DNA from: PVC group bacterium
GTDB lineage: Bacteria; Verrucomicrobiota; Kiritimatiellia; CAIKKV01; PXCX01
Assembly: GCA_003567575.1 (NCBI GenBank)
Contig: PWZG01000211.1
Span: 1-23,804 of the forward strand
DNA: 23,804 nucleotides
Direction of reading: 5' to 3'
Shown here: piece after piece, positions 1 to 8,300 of the stretch
How the letters are laid out: the number at the start of each line of letters is the position of its first letter
Position numbering within the stretch: the stretch's first letter is position 1
Translations under genes and position numbers: made by a program
Notes under the pieces: generated by a model
What the model was told of the DNA's origin: nothing
Databases searched by the model: none
Seen by the model: only the letters and a program-made list of their open reading frames with translations

Positions 1-288
1 CGAGGCGCTGGCGTCCAGCACCACGGTGCAATTCATGTTGGTTTCTTCCTCGAACATCTTGGTGTAGAAACGGTCACGCCGCGCGAAGACTTTCCAATCT
101 GCATACTTGAGGTCGTCGCCGGGAGTATAGTCGCGATACTGCACGAATTCGCTGCCGCTGCCGCGGTAAACGCTGCGATGCATTCCGGCCATGGCGCCCT
201 CGACCACGACCCGCGCCAACAACTCATAGTTGTCGATGCGCGCCAAGGTGTGCGGCGAAAGCATGTCTGATAAACGTTCGACTGGCAT
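1..288 (-). CDS. DUF58 domain protein, N-terminal part (runs off the window)
   Basis: The first 96 residues are visible and the frame is still open at base 1. They carry the typical DUF58 opening: a G-x-H-x-S-x-Y-R-G-x-G segment followed by E-F-x-x-Y-R-x-Y-x-P-G-D-D, then a D-W-K-x-x-A-R segment, and finally the start of a D-A-S-A-S motif. In DUF58 proteins this last motif begins the VWA-like, metal-ion-dependent adhesion fold. The ATG at 288 is preceded by GAAGG at 7-nt spacing. The gene lies 46 nt downstream of a MoxR ATPase, the usual partner of DUF58 proteins. Such pairs are thought to work as chaperone/adaptor systems, often with membrane VWA proteins further along the operon. The exact role here cannot be told. 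The family call is firm. Full length and any membrane segment are not visible. Confidence 0.9.
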   Translation of the reverse strand, partial: MPVERLSDMLSPHTLARIDNYELLARVVVEGAMAGMHRSVYRGSGSEFVQYRDYTPGDDLKYADWKVFARRDRFYTKMFEEETNMNCTVVLDASAS

Positions 289-334
289 ATCGTTGCCTTC
301 GTGCCGGATATCCGGCGGATCCTATTGCACCGCG

Positions 335-1327
335 CTAAGCGGGCACGGATTCGAGTAAACGGTTAACGATGTCCGTCGCCGAGATGCCCTCGGCATCGGC
401 GTGGAAATTCGGGATCACCCGGTGCCCCAAAACCGGTATGGCCAGCGCGCGGACATCCTCGCAGGCAACGTTATAGCGTCCGTGCAACAAGGCGCGCGCC
501 TTGCCGGCCAGAATCAGCGCCTGGGTCGCGCGCGAACCGGCGCCCCATTTAACTTTGTCCTTGACCAGTGCGGGCGCATCCGTATTCCGTGGCCGGGTGG
601 ATCCGACCAGCCGTACCGCGTAATCGACCACGTTATTCGGCGCCGGCACCTCGCGCACCCATCGTTGCCATTCGAGGACCCGCGGACCGGCCATCACCGG
701 CTCGAGGCTGGCTACGGTCGGCGCGGTCGTGGCGGTAACCATCCGTGCCTCGTCCGCCGGCGGCAAATAATCGAGTTCGACATTGAGCAGGAACCGGTCC
801 AACTGCGCCTCCGGCAGGGCGTAGGTGCCTTCGAGTTCGATAGGATTCTGGGTCGCGAGCACGAAAAAAGGTAAATCCAGGGCATGTGTTGTGCCGCTGA
901 TGGTAACGTGCCGTTCCTCCATCGCTTCCAGTAACGCCGCCTGGGTTTTCGGTGGTGTACGATTGATCTCGTCGGCCAGCAATATATTGGCGAAAATCGG
1001 TCCGCGAATAAACCGAAAGGTTCGCCGTCCGGTGGCCGGATCCTCGTCGGCCACCTCGGTACCGAAAACATCCGCGGGCATCAGATCGGGCGTGAACTGG
1101 ATGCGCTTGAAGTCCAGCGAGAAAATCCGGGCGATACTCTTTACCAACAGGGTCTTGCCCAGGCCGGGAACCCCGATCAACAACACGTGTCCCCCGGCGA
1201 ACAACGTGATCAGAATCTGCTCGACAGCGTTTTCCTGGCCGACGATTATCTTGCGCAACTCATTTACAATTTGTTCGCGCGCCACCGATATTTCGGCCAT
1301 GATGGCCTGTGCGTTATGATCCTGCAT
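335..1327 (-). CDS. MoxR-family AAA+ ATPase
   Basis: This 330-residue protein has the usual MoxR length and motif order: Walker A GVPGLGKT at residues 52-59, Walker B ILLADEINR at 115-123, sensor ATQNP at 158-162, and the conserved LPEAQLDRF stretch at 171-179. MoxR ATPases are cytoplasmic hexameric AAA+ proteins that act as chaperones or assembly factors, commonly with DUF58 and VWA proteins. The DUF58 gene follows directly on the same strand. The ATG at 1327 has GGGAG six bases upstream. The gap to the upstream ATPase gene is 70 nt, with no clear promoter or terminator, so co-transcription is likely. The substrate is unknown, and no moxR-type symbol is assigned because the family has many subfamilies. 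Confidence 0.95.
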   Translation of the reverse strand: MQDHNAQAIMAEISVAREQIVNELRKIIVGQENAVEQILITLFAGGHVLLIGVPGLGKTLLVKSIARIFSLDFKRIQFTPDLMPADVFGTEVADEDPATGRRTFRFIRGPIFANILLADEINRTPPKTQAALLEAMEERHVTISGTTHALDLPFFVLATQNPIELEGTYALPEAQLDRFLLNVELDYLPPADEARMVTATTAPTVASLEPVMAGPRVLEWQRWVREVPAPNNVVDYAVRLVGSTRPRNTDAPALVKDKVKWGAGSRATQALILAGKARALLHGRYNVACEDVRALAIPVLGHRVIPNFHADAEGISATDIVNRLLESVPA

Positions 1328-1397
1328 GCAATGCTCCCGTCAACCTGTTGACTACTCGTTCAAAATCATCAAGTTTACCCGAAACCACGGCGAATTG

Positions 1398-4103
1398 TCA
1401 ATTCGGCCGAATACCGATGTTCTCTCCGATCCCCCGGTACCGTTCCCCATGGCAGGTAACGATCAGGACCTGCACGTGCTGGGCGAGGTTACCGATGAAA
1501 TCGAGGACGTTTTCCTGCCGGGTGGCATCGGTATTGACGAGAACATCGTCGAGAATAAGGAGTTGCGGACCGGTCTTGGCCAATTCCAGGGCGACGGCGG
1601 CGCGCAGGGCGAGCAGTAACTGTTCGCGTGCGCCCTGGGAGAGCTGATCAAAAGCATAGGTTTCCTCGCGCTTGCGGCCGATCCCGGCCACTTGCAGGTT
1701 TTCGTCGAGGAAAACGCGGCGGTTATGAATACCGGTAATGTCGGCAAAGGTGGCGCTGAGTTGGTCTTCGAGAGGTTGCAGGACGGTGCTCACGGCGGCT
1801 TTCTTGCGGTAATCGATCAGTCCGGCCAGGAACCGGGCGGCCAGCGCGTGATCCTGGATGCGTTTGCATTCCGTTTCGGCGCTCACGAGCGACTCCTGCA
1901 ACCTCGTTTCGCGGCTGTATAGTCCCTGTGATCCGGACTGCTCCAGAAAGGCCTCCAGTCGCTGGGTTTTCTGCTGAAGATGTTGATGTTCCGTGGCTGC
2001 CTGCCCAGCCGATTTCAGTGCACGCTCATGGCGTGCTTCGAGTTTCTCCCAGTCCGGCGGCATCTTCTTGCGGGCTACATTGAGCTGGGCTTTCGCCTCC
2101 ACAAACGCGGTCTGCGCGCTTTCTTCCGCCTTGTCGATACCCTCGGTGTGGCGCCCCTCGATGGTGGCCGCCCGCGACGTCAATGAGGCTATCCGCTGTT
2201 TTATCTCGTTTACGGCGGTTAATGTTTCGAATCGTGTCGCGCCGCATATTTCAAGTCGCTTACTTTGCGTTTCAGTCGCATCCTGCAATGTCGCCCATGC
2301 AGCCTCTTCGGTTTCCAGAGCTGTGCGGATGACAGTCAGTTCGGCTTTGAGTTCGGCCTGCGACAAGGCCGTTTCCGTCTTGGTAATATCCAGGTGTGCA
2401 CGCAGTTTTTCGATCGCGGCTTCGTGTTCTTCCACGTCAGCCGCCAGACTTTGCGGATCATCCCGATTTTCCAGCAACTCGACCAGACGCGTTTCGGCGG
2501 TTTTGATCTCCTTGTCGAGATCCTTGAGCTGCTCCAAAATTGTGCGTGCGCTGTCGATGGAGGTTACGCCGCATTTCTTGAGTTCCGCCTCCAATGCGGA
2601 CTGACGCGCTCCGATTCGCTGCTCGATCTCGGCGGCCTCTTCCGCCCCGCTGGCGATTTGCAGATCACCCCATTCAGGCAGATGTAAGCGCAGGACACGC
2701 GTGGCGATGATCGTTTCCGTTTTGCCGGTCGCGATGTCCAGGGTCTCTTCCGTGTCATCGCGGTCCGCGACGAGGGTGACATCCTGTTTCGGCGTGAGCG
2801 CGACACGCAGTCCCACGGCTTCGGCACGAATGCCGAGATCGCGGATTTCCTGATCGATCTGTTCGAGTTTTATCACCTGGCGGTTGGAGACGTCCGGCAA
2901 AGCCGCCCGTTTACGCCGCAGTTGATCAATGTTCCGCTGTTGATTCCGGACGGTCGTGAATTGTTTGCGCAGGGTTTCAAGATCGCGCTCCGTTACGCGC
3001 AGACCCTGGATCTCGTGCAAGCGCGTTTCACGCTTCCTCGTGGATTCGATTCTTTTTCGCAGCGCCCTCGCGTCGTTTTGCAGGCTGGTCAGCGCTTGTC
3101 CGGCGGCTTGTTCCTCTTTTTGGGCGTGTTTCTGTCTGGATTGATGTTCGGCAAGCTCTTTTTGTGCCTTGTCAAGTTCCGCCTTCGCTTCATCGAGCGT
3201 TTTTTTCTCGTTGTGAACCGCGTTCAGCCGCTCTTGCGCGGTCTCGAAATCGCTCTGGAACCGCTCCAAATCCTTCTGTAAAAGTTCCACCTGTTTCAGC
3301 GTTTCGGTCAAGGCGTCGGCCTGTTTGTCGGCCTCGGTCTTCTCGCGATCCCTGACTAGCAACTCATCGCGCAATTGCATGAGTTGCTGCGATTGATTCT
3401 CGATTTCCTCCATTTTGGAGCGGACATCTGCCAGCTCGGACGCGAGTCGCTCACATGTTTGCTGCGCTTGTTGCAATGGACTGTTTTTGGCGACGCGTCC
3501 GGTGGATGTGAATTGGGCCGCCTGCATATCGCGGAACTGGTCGGCGAGACGTTCGACCAACGGATCGATCTGCACTTGCGCAAGGCCCGTGCGTATCCGC
3601 GCGCCTGCATTATCGTCCCATGCGGGCCAATCCACGGTTTCGCCCTGACGCGCCCAGAGATAACGCAAAAGTCCCCAATGTTCGGCTTTGCTTGCACCGC
3701 GCCCTGACCGTTCGCCGCCGATCAATTCCAGAACTTTTCCGTCGGCCGCATCGCCGTCGGAAATCGCGTGCCACGTTCCGTCGCGATCCTCACTGAGTTC
3801 GCTTAGCGGCGAGTTGAGAAAAGTTTTATGGATTTTGAATCGGCCTTCGGTCGTGACGAAGATCACCGTGATATCGGGCGCCAGGCTCGTTCCCGCGGGG
3901 CGCAGGCGTTCCATGGCATCCCCGCTCACGTTGTGGCGGTCGAACAGCGCGCGCGTGGCCGCAATCAGCAGCGTTGTCTTTCCGGCTTCGTTGCGGGCCG
4001 TCAACACGTTGAGACCGTCGGCCAGCGGCCCGACGGTCACGCCGTCGGTGAACGGCCCCGTATTCCGCAAGGTAATACTCTCAAGTTTCACGCGGCACCG
4101 CAT
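1398..4103 (-). CDS. SbcC/YhaN-like SMC-type ATPase with long coiled coils
   Basis: This 901-residue protein is built like a Rad50/SbcC relative. An N-terminal P-loop ARNEAGKTT lies at about residues 36-44, and a Q-loop region (LLRYLWARQGE) at about 145-155. Heptad-rich, charged coiled coil covers about 200-425 and again about 490-780. The ABC signature LSQGAREQ is at 821-828 and Walker B LLILDDVL at about 848-855. The NEAGK form of the P-loop and the C-terminal block are closer to the YhaN type than to classical SbcC. Two oddities are visible. The first P-loop glycine is Ala36. There is no C-x-x-C zinc hook; between the coils sits a beta-rich stretch at about 430-485. It overlaps the nuclease gene upstream, so both products probably form one DNA-end-processing complex. 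The start at 4103 gives a 16-nt overlap. A GTG at 4091 would give a GTGA overlap of 4 nt and is an equally good start. Confidence 0.9.
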   Translation of the reverse strand: MRCRVKLESITLRNTGPFTDGVTVGPLADGLNVLTARNEAGKTTLLIAATRALFDRHNVSGDAMERLRPAGTSLAPDITVIFVTTEGRFKIHKTFLNSPLSELSEDRDGTWHAISDGDAADGKVLELIGGERSGRGASKAEHWGLLRYLWARQGETVDWPAWDDNAGARIRTGLAQVQIDPLVERLADQFRDMQAAQFTSTGRVAKNSPLQQAQQTCERLASELADVRSKMEEIENQSQQLMQLRDELLVRDREKTEADKQADALTETLKQVELLQKDLERFQSDFETAQERLNAVHNEKKTLDEAKAELDKAQKELAEHQSRQKHAQKEEQAAGQALTSLQNDARALRKRIESTRKRETRLHEIQGLRVTERDLETLRKQFTTVRNQQRNIDQLRRKRAALPDVSNRQVIKLEQIDQEIRDLGIRAEAVGLRVALTPKQDVTLVADRDDTEETLDIATGKTETIIATRVLRLHLPEWGDLQIASGAEEAAEIEQRIGARQSALEAELKKCGVTSIDSARTILEQLKDLDKEIKTAETRLVELLENRDDPQSLAADVEEHEAAIEKLRAHLDITKTETALSQAELKAELTVIRTALETEEAAWATLQDATETQSKRLEICGATRFETLTAVNEIKQRIASLTSRAATIEGRHTEGIDKAEESAQTAFVEAKAQLNVARKKMPPDWEKLEARHERALKSAGQAATEHQHLQQKTQRLEAFLEQSGSQGLYSRETRLQESLVSAETECKRIQDHALAARFLAGLIDYRKKAAVSTVLQPLEDQLSATFADITGIHNRRVFLDENLQVAGIGRKREETYAFDQLSQGAREQLLLALRAAVALELAKTGPQLLILDDVLVNTDATRQENVLDFIGNLAQHVQVLIVTCHGERYRGIGENIGIRPN

Positions 4104-5320
4104 CCCGTCCCTGCTTTGCCGACTTCGGCCGCCAGGAGCGCCATCATTGCCTCAAAGGCGTCGTCGCGCAGTTGCTGCGTTTCGATTTTCAAGTCATCGC
4201 AAAGCGACTGAAACTCGTCAAGCGTCAGTTGCTCGATTGCGGACGTATCGACCGTCGGCGTGCAACCGGTATTGAACAACCGTGCGCGTCCGACATCGGC
4301 GACCGCTTGGGCCAGCAGTGGGTGTTCTTGCAGACACGCCTTCCACAAGGATTCGGAGAGCACGGTAGATGTCCTGTCATCAACCCGTACGACGGCATAA
4401 TCTTGCGCGATCCGATCTATGGCCGAGACGAGGGTCTCGCGGTGTTCCGGCGACACCGGGCCAACCAGCTCGATGCGCAAAACCGTCGCATCGGGAGGGG
4501 TCGCAGTCGCCTGGATTGATGCGGTGATAATATCAGGCGATGGTTGCCGATTAAGAAGATCCACGGTCACGGATTGCCAGCAAAACTTTGCGCTGTCGAG
4601 CTGCGTGATCACGGGTTTATGGCCGGGCGCGGAGATTTCAACCAACGCGACCGATCCCGAATCCTGGTCGAAATCGTCCGGCTCTGGCGTCCCTGACATG
4701 GCCAAACGGCCGTCATCGTAGACTTGCGGTTTGTGCCAGTGACCGACCGCGAGATAGTCCAGTTTGGCGCGTGTCGCGGCATCGAGAGCAATCGGTTGAT
4801 CGCTGGGCTGATGTTTGCCGTCGATCGCCAGGGCGCCGTGCGTCATGCCGATCTTGATCCGATCCCGCGTGATCTGGCCGGCCATCTCTACCAGCGGAAG
4901 CGAAGGATCCTTTGTGGAAACCTTTTGCGTGATGGGGACGGGCAGGACGATGGCATCGGCGATCGGTATTGGTTCGCGCGATAAGCACACGGTCACGTGA
5001 TCCGGTGGATTCGCGAACGGTTCGCGCATCCAGATACAGCCGGGACCGTCAAGCGGGTCGTGATTGCCGGGCAGAATCACGACCGGTATCTCCGGGCGGG
5101 CTGCCAAGGCGGCAAACGCTTCGTTGACCTGGGCGTTCGCTATCTGATTGCTTTCGAACATATCGCCGGCAATCAGAACTGCGTCAGCATCTTGTTCTCT
5201 CGCGATTTCAAGGATGCGTTTGAGGGTCGATAGTCGTGCAGCCCGCGGAATGCCGGCCTTTTCGCCAAACTGGGCGTAGCGCGCTCCTATCTGTATATCC
5301 GCGGTATGGATGAACTTCAT
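4088..5320 (-). CDS. SbcD/YhaO-like DNA repair metallophosphoesterase
   Basis: This 410-residue Mre11/SbcD-type nuclease subunit shows the calcineurin-like metal-binding blocks in order. They are HTADIQIG at residues 5-12, AGDMF at 51-55, PGNHD at 84-88, MTHG at 159-162 and GHWH at 193-196. Motif I is normally D-x-H; here it reads Asp8-x-Gln10. All other metal ligands are in place. Variants with D-x-Q occur, to my recollection, among YhaO-like DNA repair exonucleases, so loss of activity should not be assumed. The C-terminal 200 residues would form the capping and ATPase-contact region. The coiled-coil ATPase gene follows with an overlap, the standard arrangement for this complex. The ATG at 5320 has GGAG eight bases upstream. 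It lies 31 nt after the flippase gene and is probably part of the long leftward transcript from ftsQ. Confidence 0.93.
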   Translation of the reverse strand: MKFIHTADIQIGARYAQFGEKAGIPRAARLSTLKRILEIAREQDADAVLIAGDMFESNQIANAQVNEAFAALAARPEIPVVILPGNHDPLDGPGCIWMREPFANPPDHVTVCLSREPIPIADAIVLPVPITQKVSTKDPSLPLVEMAGQITRDRIKIGMTHGALAIDGKHQPSDQPIALDAATRAKLDYLAVGHWHKPQVYDDGRLAMSGTPEPDDFDQDSGSVALVEISAPGHKPVITQLDSAKFCWQSVTVDLLNRQPSPDIITASIQATATPPDATVLRIELVGPVSPEHRETLVSAIDRIAQDYAVVRVDDRTSTVLSESLWKACLQEHPLLAQAVADVGRARLFNTGCTPTVDTSAIEQLTLDEFQSLCDDLKIETQQLRDDAFEAMMALLAAEVGKAGTGCGAA

Positions 5321-5351
5321 TCTTCGTGCTCCGTATGTCTTGGGCTCGCGC

Positions 5352-5894
5352 TCACTGACGGCGGAAGATCAGATATTTGCGTACCAGGAAATTGATCATC
5401 AGCGCACTCAGGATATTGGTTCCGAAAGCAACGGTGGTCATGACGTCATACCTCGCAATCAAAAGGGACTGCAAGCTGACACCCACGGCGAATGAAATGC
5501 CTGAGACGGCGTAGAAAAGGCCGATTTCCACCAGCCATCGATGCCGTCCGCCCTTGAACACGAACATTACGTTCAGGATATAAGCCACGGCATTGGAAAT
5601 CAAGAATGCCGCCGTATTGGCAATTGCCGCATTCAACGCGCGACGCGCTTCGGGAACCGCCGCCGGCGCCACATTCAGCAATCTTACCATGATGTCGTCT
5701 TCCGTCAGGCAAGGCAACAGACGCCAGCCCAGCAGATAAAAAAGGCCGATATTCCCCGCGGTCGCCACACCACCCGCCATGCCATACTTGATAAACTGAC
5801 TGACCGGTCCGGCATCGTGTCGCAAGAACAGGCGTATCCATTGCAACGTCCTGAACACAAAACGGTCATCGTAATGATTGTCAGGCAATGTCAT
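5352..5894 (-). CDS. GtrA-like membrane protein (putative lipid-linked sugar flippase)
   Basis: This 180-residue protein has four hydrophobic segments, at about 34-58, 90-112, 122-146 and 152-172. This matches the GtrA family, whose members help move polyprenyl-phosphate-linked sugars across the inner membrane. Family-like signals are the FIKYGMAGG block before helix 1 and the closing NFLVRKYLIF block, which resembles the typical N-F-x-x-R-x-x-x-F end. The loop between helices 1 and 2 (about 60-90) is longer than usual. The gene starts with an ATGA overlap with the ftsZ stop, so its translation is probably coupled to ftsZ. A GT2 glycosyltransferase of the DPM/GtrB kind and a GT-C glycosyltransferase lie in the divergent operon, and both are the natural partners of GtrA. 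The family is clear; the sugar is not. Confidence 0.85.
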   Translation of the reverse strand: MTLPDNHYDDRFVFRTLQWIRLFLRHDAGPVSQFIKYGMAGGVATAGNIGLFYLLGWRLLPCLTEDDIMVRLLNVAPAAVPEARRALNAAIANTAAFLISNAVAYILNVMFVFKGGRHRWLVEIGLFYAVSGISFAVGVSLQSLLIARYDVMTTVAFGTNILSALMINFLVRKYLIFRRQ

Positions 5895-7060
5895 CGCGCT
5901 GCCTCGAAACGTATTTTACGGCGGATAAAGGTGGGGATATCGAGATCTTCGCCGCCTACAATGGTGGGGTCGACATCATTGAAACGCCCTTTTTTCGGTG
6001 GATCGAACTTAAGTTGTTCCTCCGTTGCCGACGGTCGGCGGGCCGCGCTCGACAAGGGCATAGAGACATCCAGTTGGGAAAGACCGGGTTCCTCCGCCTT
6101 GCGCCGCGCGCCGGTCGTTACCGCTGCCAGATTGAATTCGTCACCGAACGATTCGTCGGCATACACACCGGTCAGCAACGTCGCCTCCGGTTTCATGGCC
6201 GCCCGCAGTTCCACCAAGGTAGTTTCTATTTCGAGGAATGAAACGGTATCACCGGCCAGGATACCGACCCAGGCGCCATTGGCATGGCTCAGCCGGTGGT
6301 CATCCGCCAGCAGGGGACATGCAAGCAAATCGGCCAGCGCCGTTGCCGCCCGGCCTGATCCTTCGGCGCGACCGAATCCGAATGCCGCCGGCTGCGCCCT
6401 GCCGCCCAGTAAACGTTGCAACGACGGCATGTCCAGCGTCAATAAACCCTGTCCCTGGATCATGCGGCAAAGCGCGGTCAACATGAATCCAACGGCGCCA
6501 TCAGCCGCTGCAAAGGCGGCGGTCGCCGGTTCCGAAACGCCGGCGGCGGTTACCAGACCGCTGTTGGAGGTAGCGATAACGGCGTCGCAGGCGGCATGCA
6601 ATTCGCGTACGCCGCGTTGTGCCCGTTGCATCCTTTCGTTGCCCTCGAAATCAAACGGTAACGTTGCCAGCGCCGTCACACGGGTACCGCACGACATGGC
6701 GACGCGCGCCAGGGTGGATGCCGCGCCGGTTCCCGTCCCGCCGCCCAGCGCCGCCAACAGAATCATCCAATCGGTATCGGCGCATATCGACCGCCATTCG
6801 GCGACGGATTCTTCGGCCGCCAGTTTACCGACCCGCGGATCGCCGCCGCTGCCGAACCCTTTCGTCAGGCGACCGCCCAGCGGCAGGTGTGCCGCCGCCC
6901 GGCTGGCGTCCAGTGAACGGTCATCGGTATCGACCGCAACCGTACACGGTGGCCGCGGCCAGCGGAGCAGCATGCGGTCGAGCGCTCGACAGGCGCCGCC
7001 CCCGATTGCCGCCACCTTTATCTGACGCGCATAATCGCGCCGATCAGCCGAAAATATCAT
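5891..7060 (-). CDS. ftsZ: Divergent FtsZ, tubulin-like cell division GTPase
   Basis: Starting at the ATG at 7060 the product has 389 residues, a normal FtsZ length. The tubulin signature GGGTGTG lies at 106-112, the GSGGDPRVG loop at 70-78, and PFDFEG at 135-140. A C-terminal conserved peptide DIPTFIRRK at 374-382 should bind FtsA. The core is unusual. The T6 guanine-contact motif, typically N-D-K/R-L, reads Asn166-Ser167-Gly-Leu. The T7 synergy loop, normally N-x-D-x-x-D, reads Thr208-x-Asp210-x-x-Ser213. The glycine-rich T1 loop is shortened (GGGAC). GTP hydrolysis may therefore be weak or altered. The start overlaps ftsA by 17 nt, with AAGGAG nine bases upstream. The frame is open for 71 more codons upstream, but those lie inside ftsA and do not resemble FtsZ. 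The position after ftsQ and ftsA supports this being the division gene rather than a stray paralogue. Confidence 0.9.
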   Translation of the reverse strand: MIFSADRRDYARQIKVAAIGGGACRALDRMLLRWPRPPCTVAVDTDDRSLDASRAAAHLPLGGRLTKGFGSGGDPRVGKLAAEESVAEWRSICADTDWMILLAALGGGTGTGAASTLARVAMSCGTRVTALATLPFDFEGNERMQRAQRGVRELHAACDAVIATSNSGLVTAAGVSEPATAAFAAADGAVGFMLTALCRMIQGQGLLTLDMPSLQRLLGGRAQPAAFGFGRAEGSGRAATALADLLACPLLADDHRLSHANGAWVGILAGDTVSFLEIETTLVELRAAMKPEATLLTGVYADESFGDEFNLAAVTTGARRKAEEPGLSQLDVSMPLSSAARRPSATEEQLKFDPPKKGRFNDVDPTIVGGEDLDIPTFIRRKIRFEAAR

Positions 7061-8285
7061 CCTGCTCCACTCCTTCGTCGTCGCCGGCCCAGACCACACG
7101 CAGCCAGTCGAAAAGACCTGAACGCCGGCCGGCATCCGACTCGTTACGCAACCCGAAACGGACCAGGCCGGCCACCGTTGCCAGCTCCGGCCGATCGGCC
7201 ATTCCCTCGCCGTGCAGACGCCACGGCGAGGCGACCGTGCATGGTTTGCCGAAAATTTTCTCAGCCAGTACATCCGCGTCGCGCAACAGCGCTCCGCCGC
7301 CCGTCAACAGAATCCCGGCGCCCACATGGGCCAATATCCCTTCCGATTCAAGCCGTTCCCTGATCAATCCGAACGTTTCCTCCATACGCGCATGGATGAC
7401 GGTACGCAACGATGCCAGCGGAACCGTGCGTTTACGGTTATACTGACGCGGTAATTCAATCGCCTTGGTAGTTCGTTCCGGCCATGCCGAACCGTGATCG
7501 AGTTTAATGTGTTCGGCTTCCCGTGTGGTCAAACCGAACGCTTGGGCTATATCGTTTGTTACATGTTCGCCGCCAACTCCCAGGACGCCGACGGCGGCAA
7601 TTGTTTCCGAGGCATAGGCAATGTAATCGGTCGTGCCGCCTCCCAGGTCGATCACGACAACACCGCTGCGTTTTTGTTCCGGACGCACAACAGCGGCCGC
7701 CGAGGCATAGCCGCTGAACACCGTGGCGCGGCATTCCAGATCCAGATCGCGCACCAGTTTGGCCAGGTTGCGGAGATGCGTTTGCGACCCGTGTACCGCC
7801 AGCATATCGGCCGAAAGCCGTGCGCCTTCCATGCCTTCCGGCCGTAAAACCGACTGTTCATCATCGATCCGGTAGCGCCCGAAAATGGTATGCAACACCA
7901 CCCGGTCTTCCGGAAGGGTAATCGCCGCCGCCACCTGCTTGACATGCCGGACTTCCTCTTCGGTAATTTCATGGTCATCGTTCAGCACCGCCACATGTCC
8001 CCTGTTGCGTGACGTCTGAATATGCGGGCCGGACAGCGATAAAAACAAGCGATGGATCGGAATCGAATAATTCTGTTCCAGCTCGTGTAAGGTCTCGCGC
8101 AAACAGGTTCGCGCGCTTTCGTAGTCCACCACCTGTCCCTTGCGTAATCCCGTAGTCGGATGCGTCGCCAGGGCACGCACCGTGATATCCGCGTCATCCC
8201 GCTGTTCGGCCACCATAAACACCACCTTGGTGGTGCCGATCTCAAGGCCAACAACCGTGTCTCCATTGTCATTTCGCGCGCGCAT
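7044..8285 (-). CDS. ftsA: Cell division protein FtsA
   Basis: This is an actin-like ATPase of 413 residues that anchors FtsZ filaments to the inner membrane. Phosphate-1 GLEIGTTK lies at about 13-20, phosphate-2 IDLGGGTTD at about 212-220, and the adenosine motif ILLTGGGALL at about 325-334. An SHS2/1C-type segment lies between about 80 and 160. The region around 387-399, GLFDWLRVVW after two arginines, looks like the amphipathic membrane-targeting helix. Fourteen acidic, mostly polar residues follow it, so the helix is not quite terminal as it is in E. coli. The ATG at 8285 is chosen. A TTG directly before it (8288) is in frame and sits seven bases after AGAGG, so it could be the true start. 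ftsQ ends about 15 nt upstream, and ftsZ overlaps the 3' end. Confidence 0.95.
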   Translation of the reverse strand: MRARNDNGDTVVGLEIGTTKVVFMVAEQRDDADITVRALATHPTTGLRKGQVVDYESARTCLRETLHELEQNYSIPIHRLFLSLSGPHIQTSRNRGHVAVLNDDHEITEEEVRHVKQVAAAITLPEDRVVLHTIFGRYRIDDEQSVLRPEGMEGARLSADMLAVHGSQTHLRNLAKLVRDLDLECRATVFSGYASAAAVVRPEQKRSGVVVIDLGGGTTDYIAYASETIAAVGVLGVGGEHVTNDIAQAFGLTTREAEHIKLDHGSAWPERTTKAIELPRQYNRKRTVPLASLRTVIHARMEETFGLIRERLESEGILAHVGAGILLTGGGALLRDADVLAEKIFGKPCTVASPWRLHGEGMADRPELATVAGLVRFGLRNESDAGRRSGLFDWLRVVWAGDDEGVEQDDIFG

Positions 8286-8300
8286 CAAGATAGAACCTCT

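Noticed and set aside
303..316. Perfect 14-bp palindrome GCCGGATATCCGGC between moxR and the DUF58 gene
   Set aside because: It has no loop and no U tract and lies within an operon. Without other copies there is no reason to call it an operator.
5541..7025. Long open frame of about 494 codons on the plus strand opposite ftsZ and gtrA
   Set aside because: It is antisense to two recognisable genes, is rich in Ser, Arg, Ala and Pro as expected from a GC-biased shadow frame, and matches no family I know.
7061..7273. 71-codon upstream extension of the ftsZ frame
   Set aside because: It lies within ftsA, has no FtsZ similarity, and the ATG at 7060 has a good ribosome binding site.
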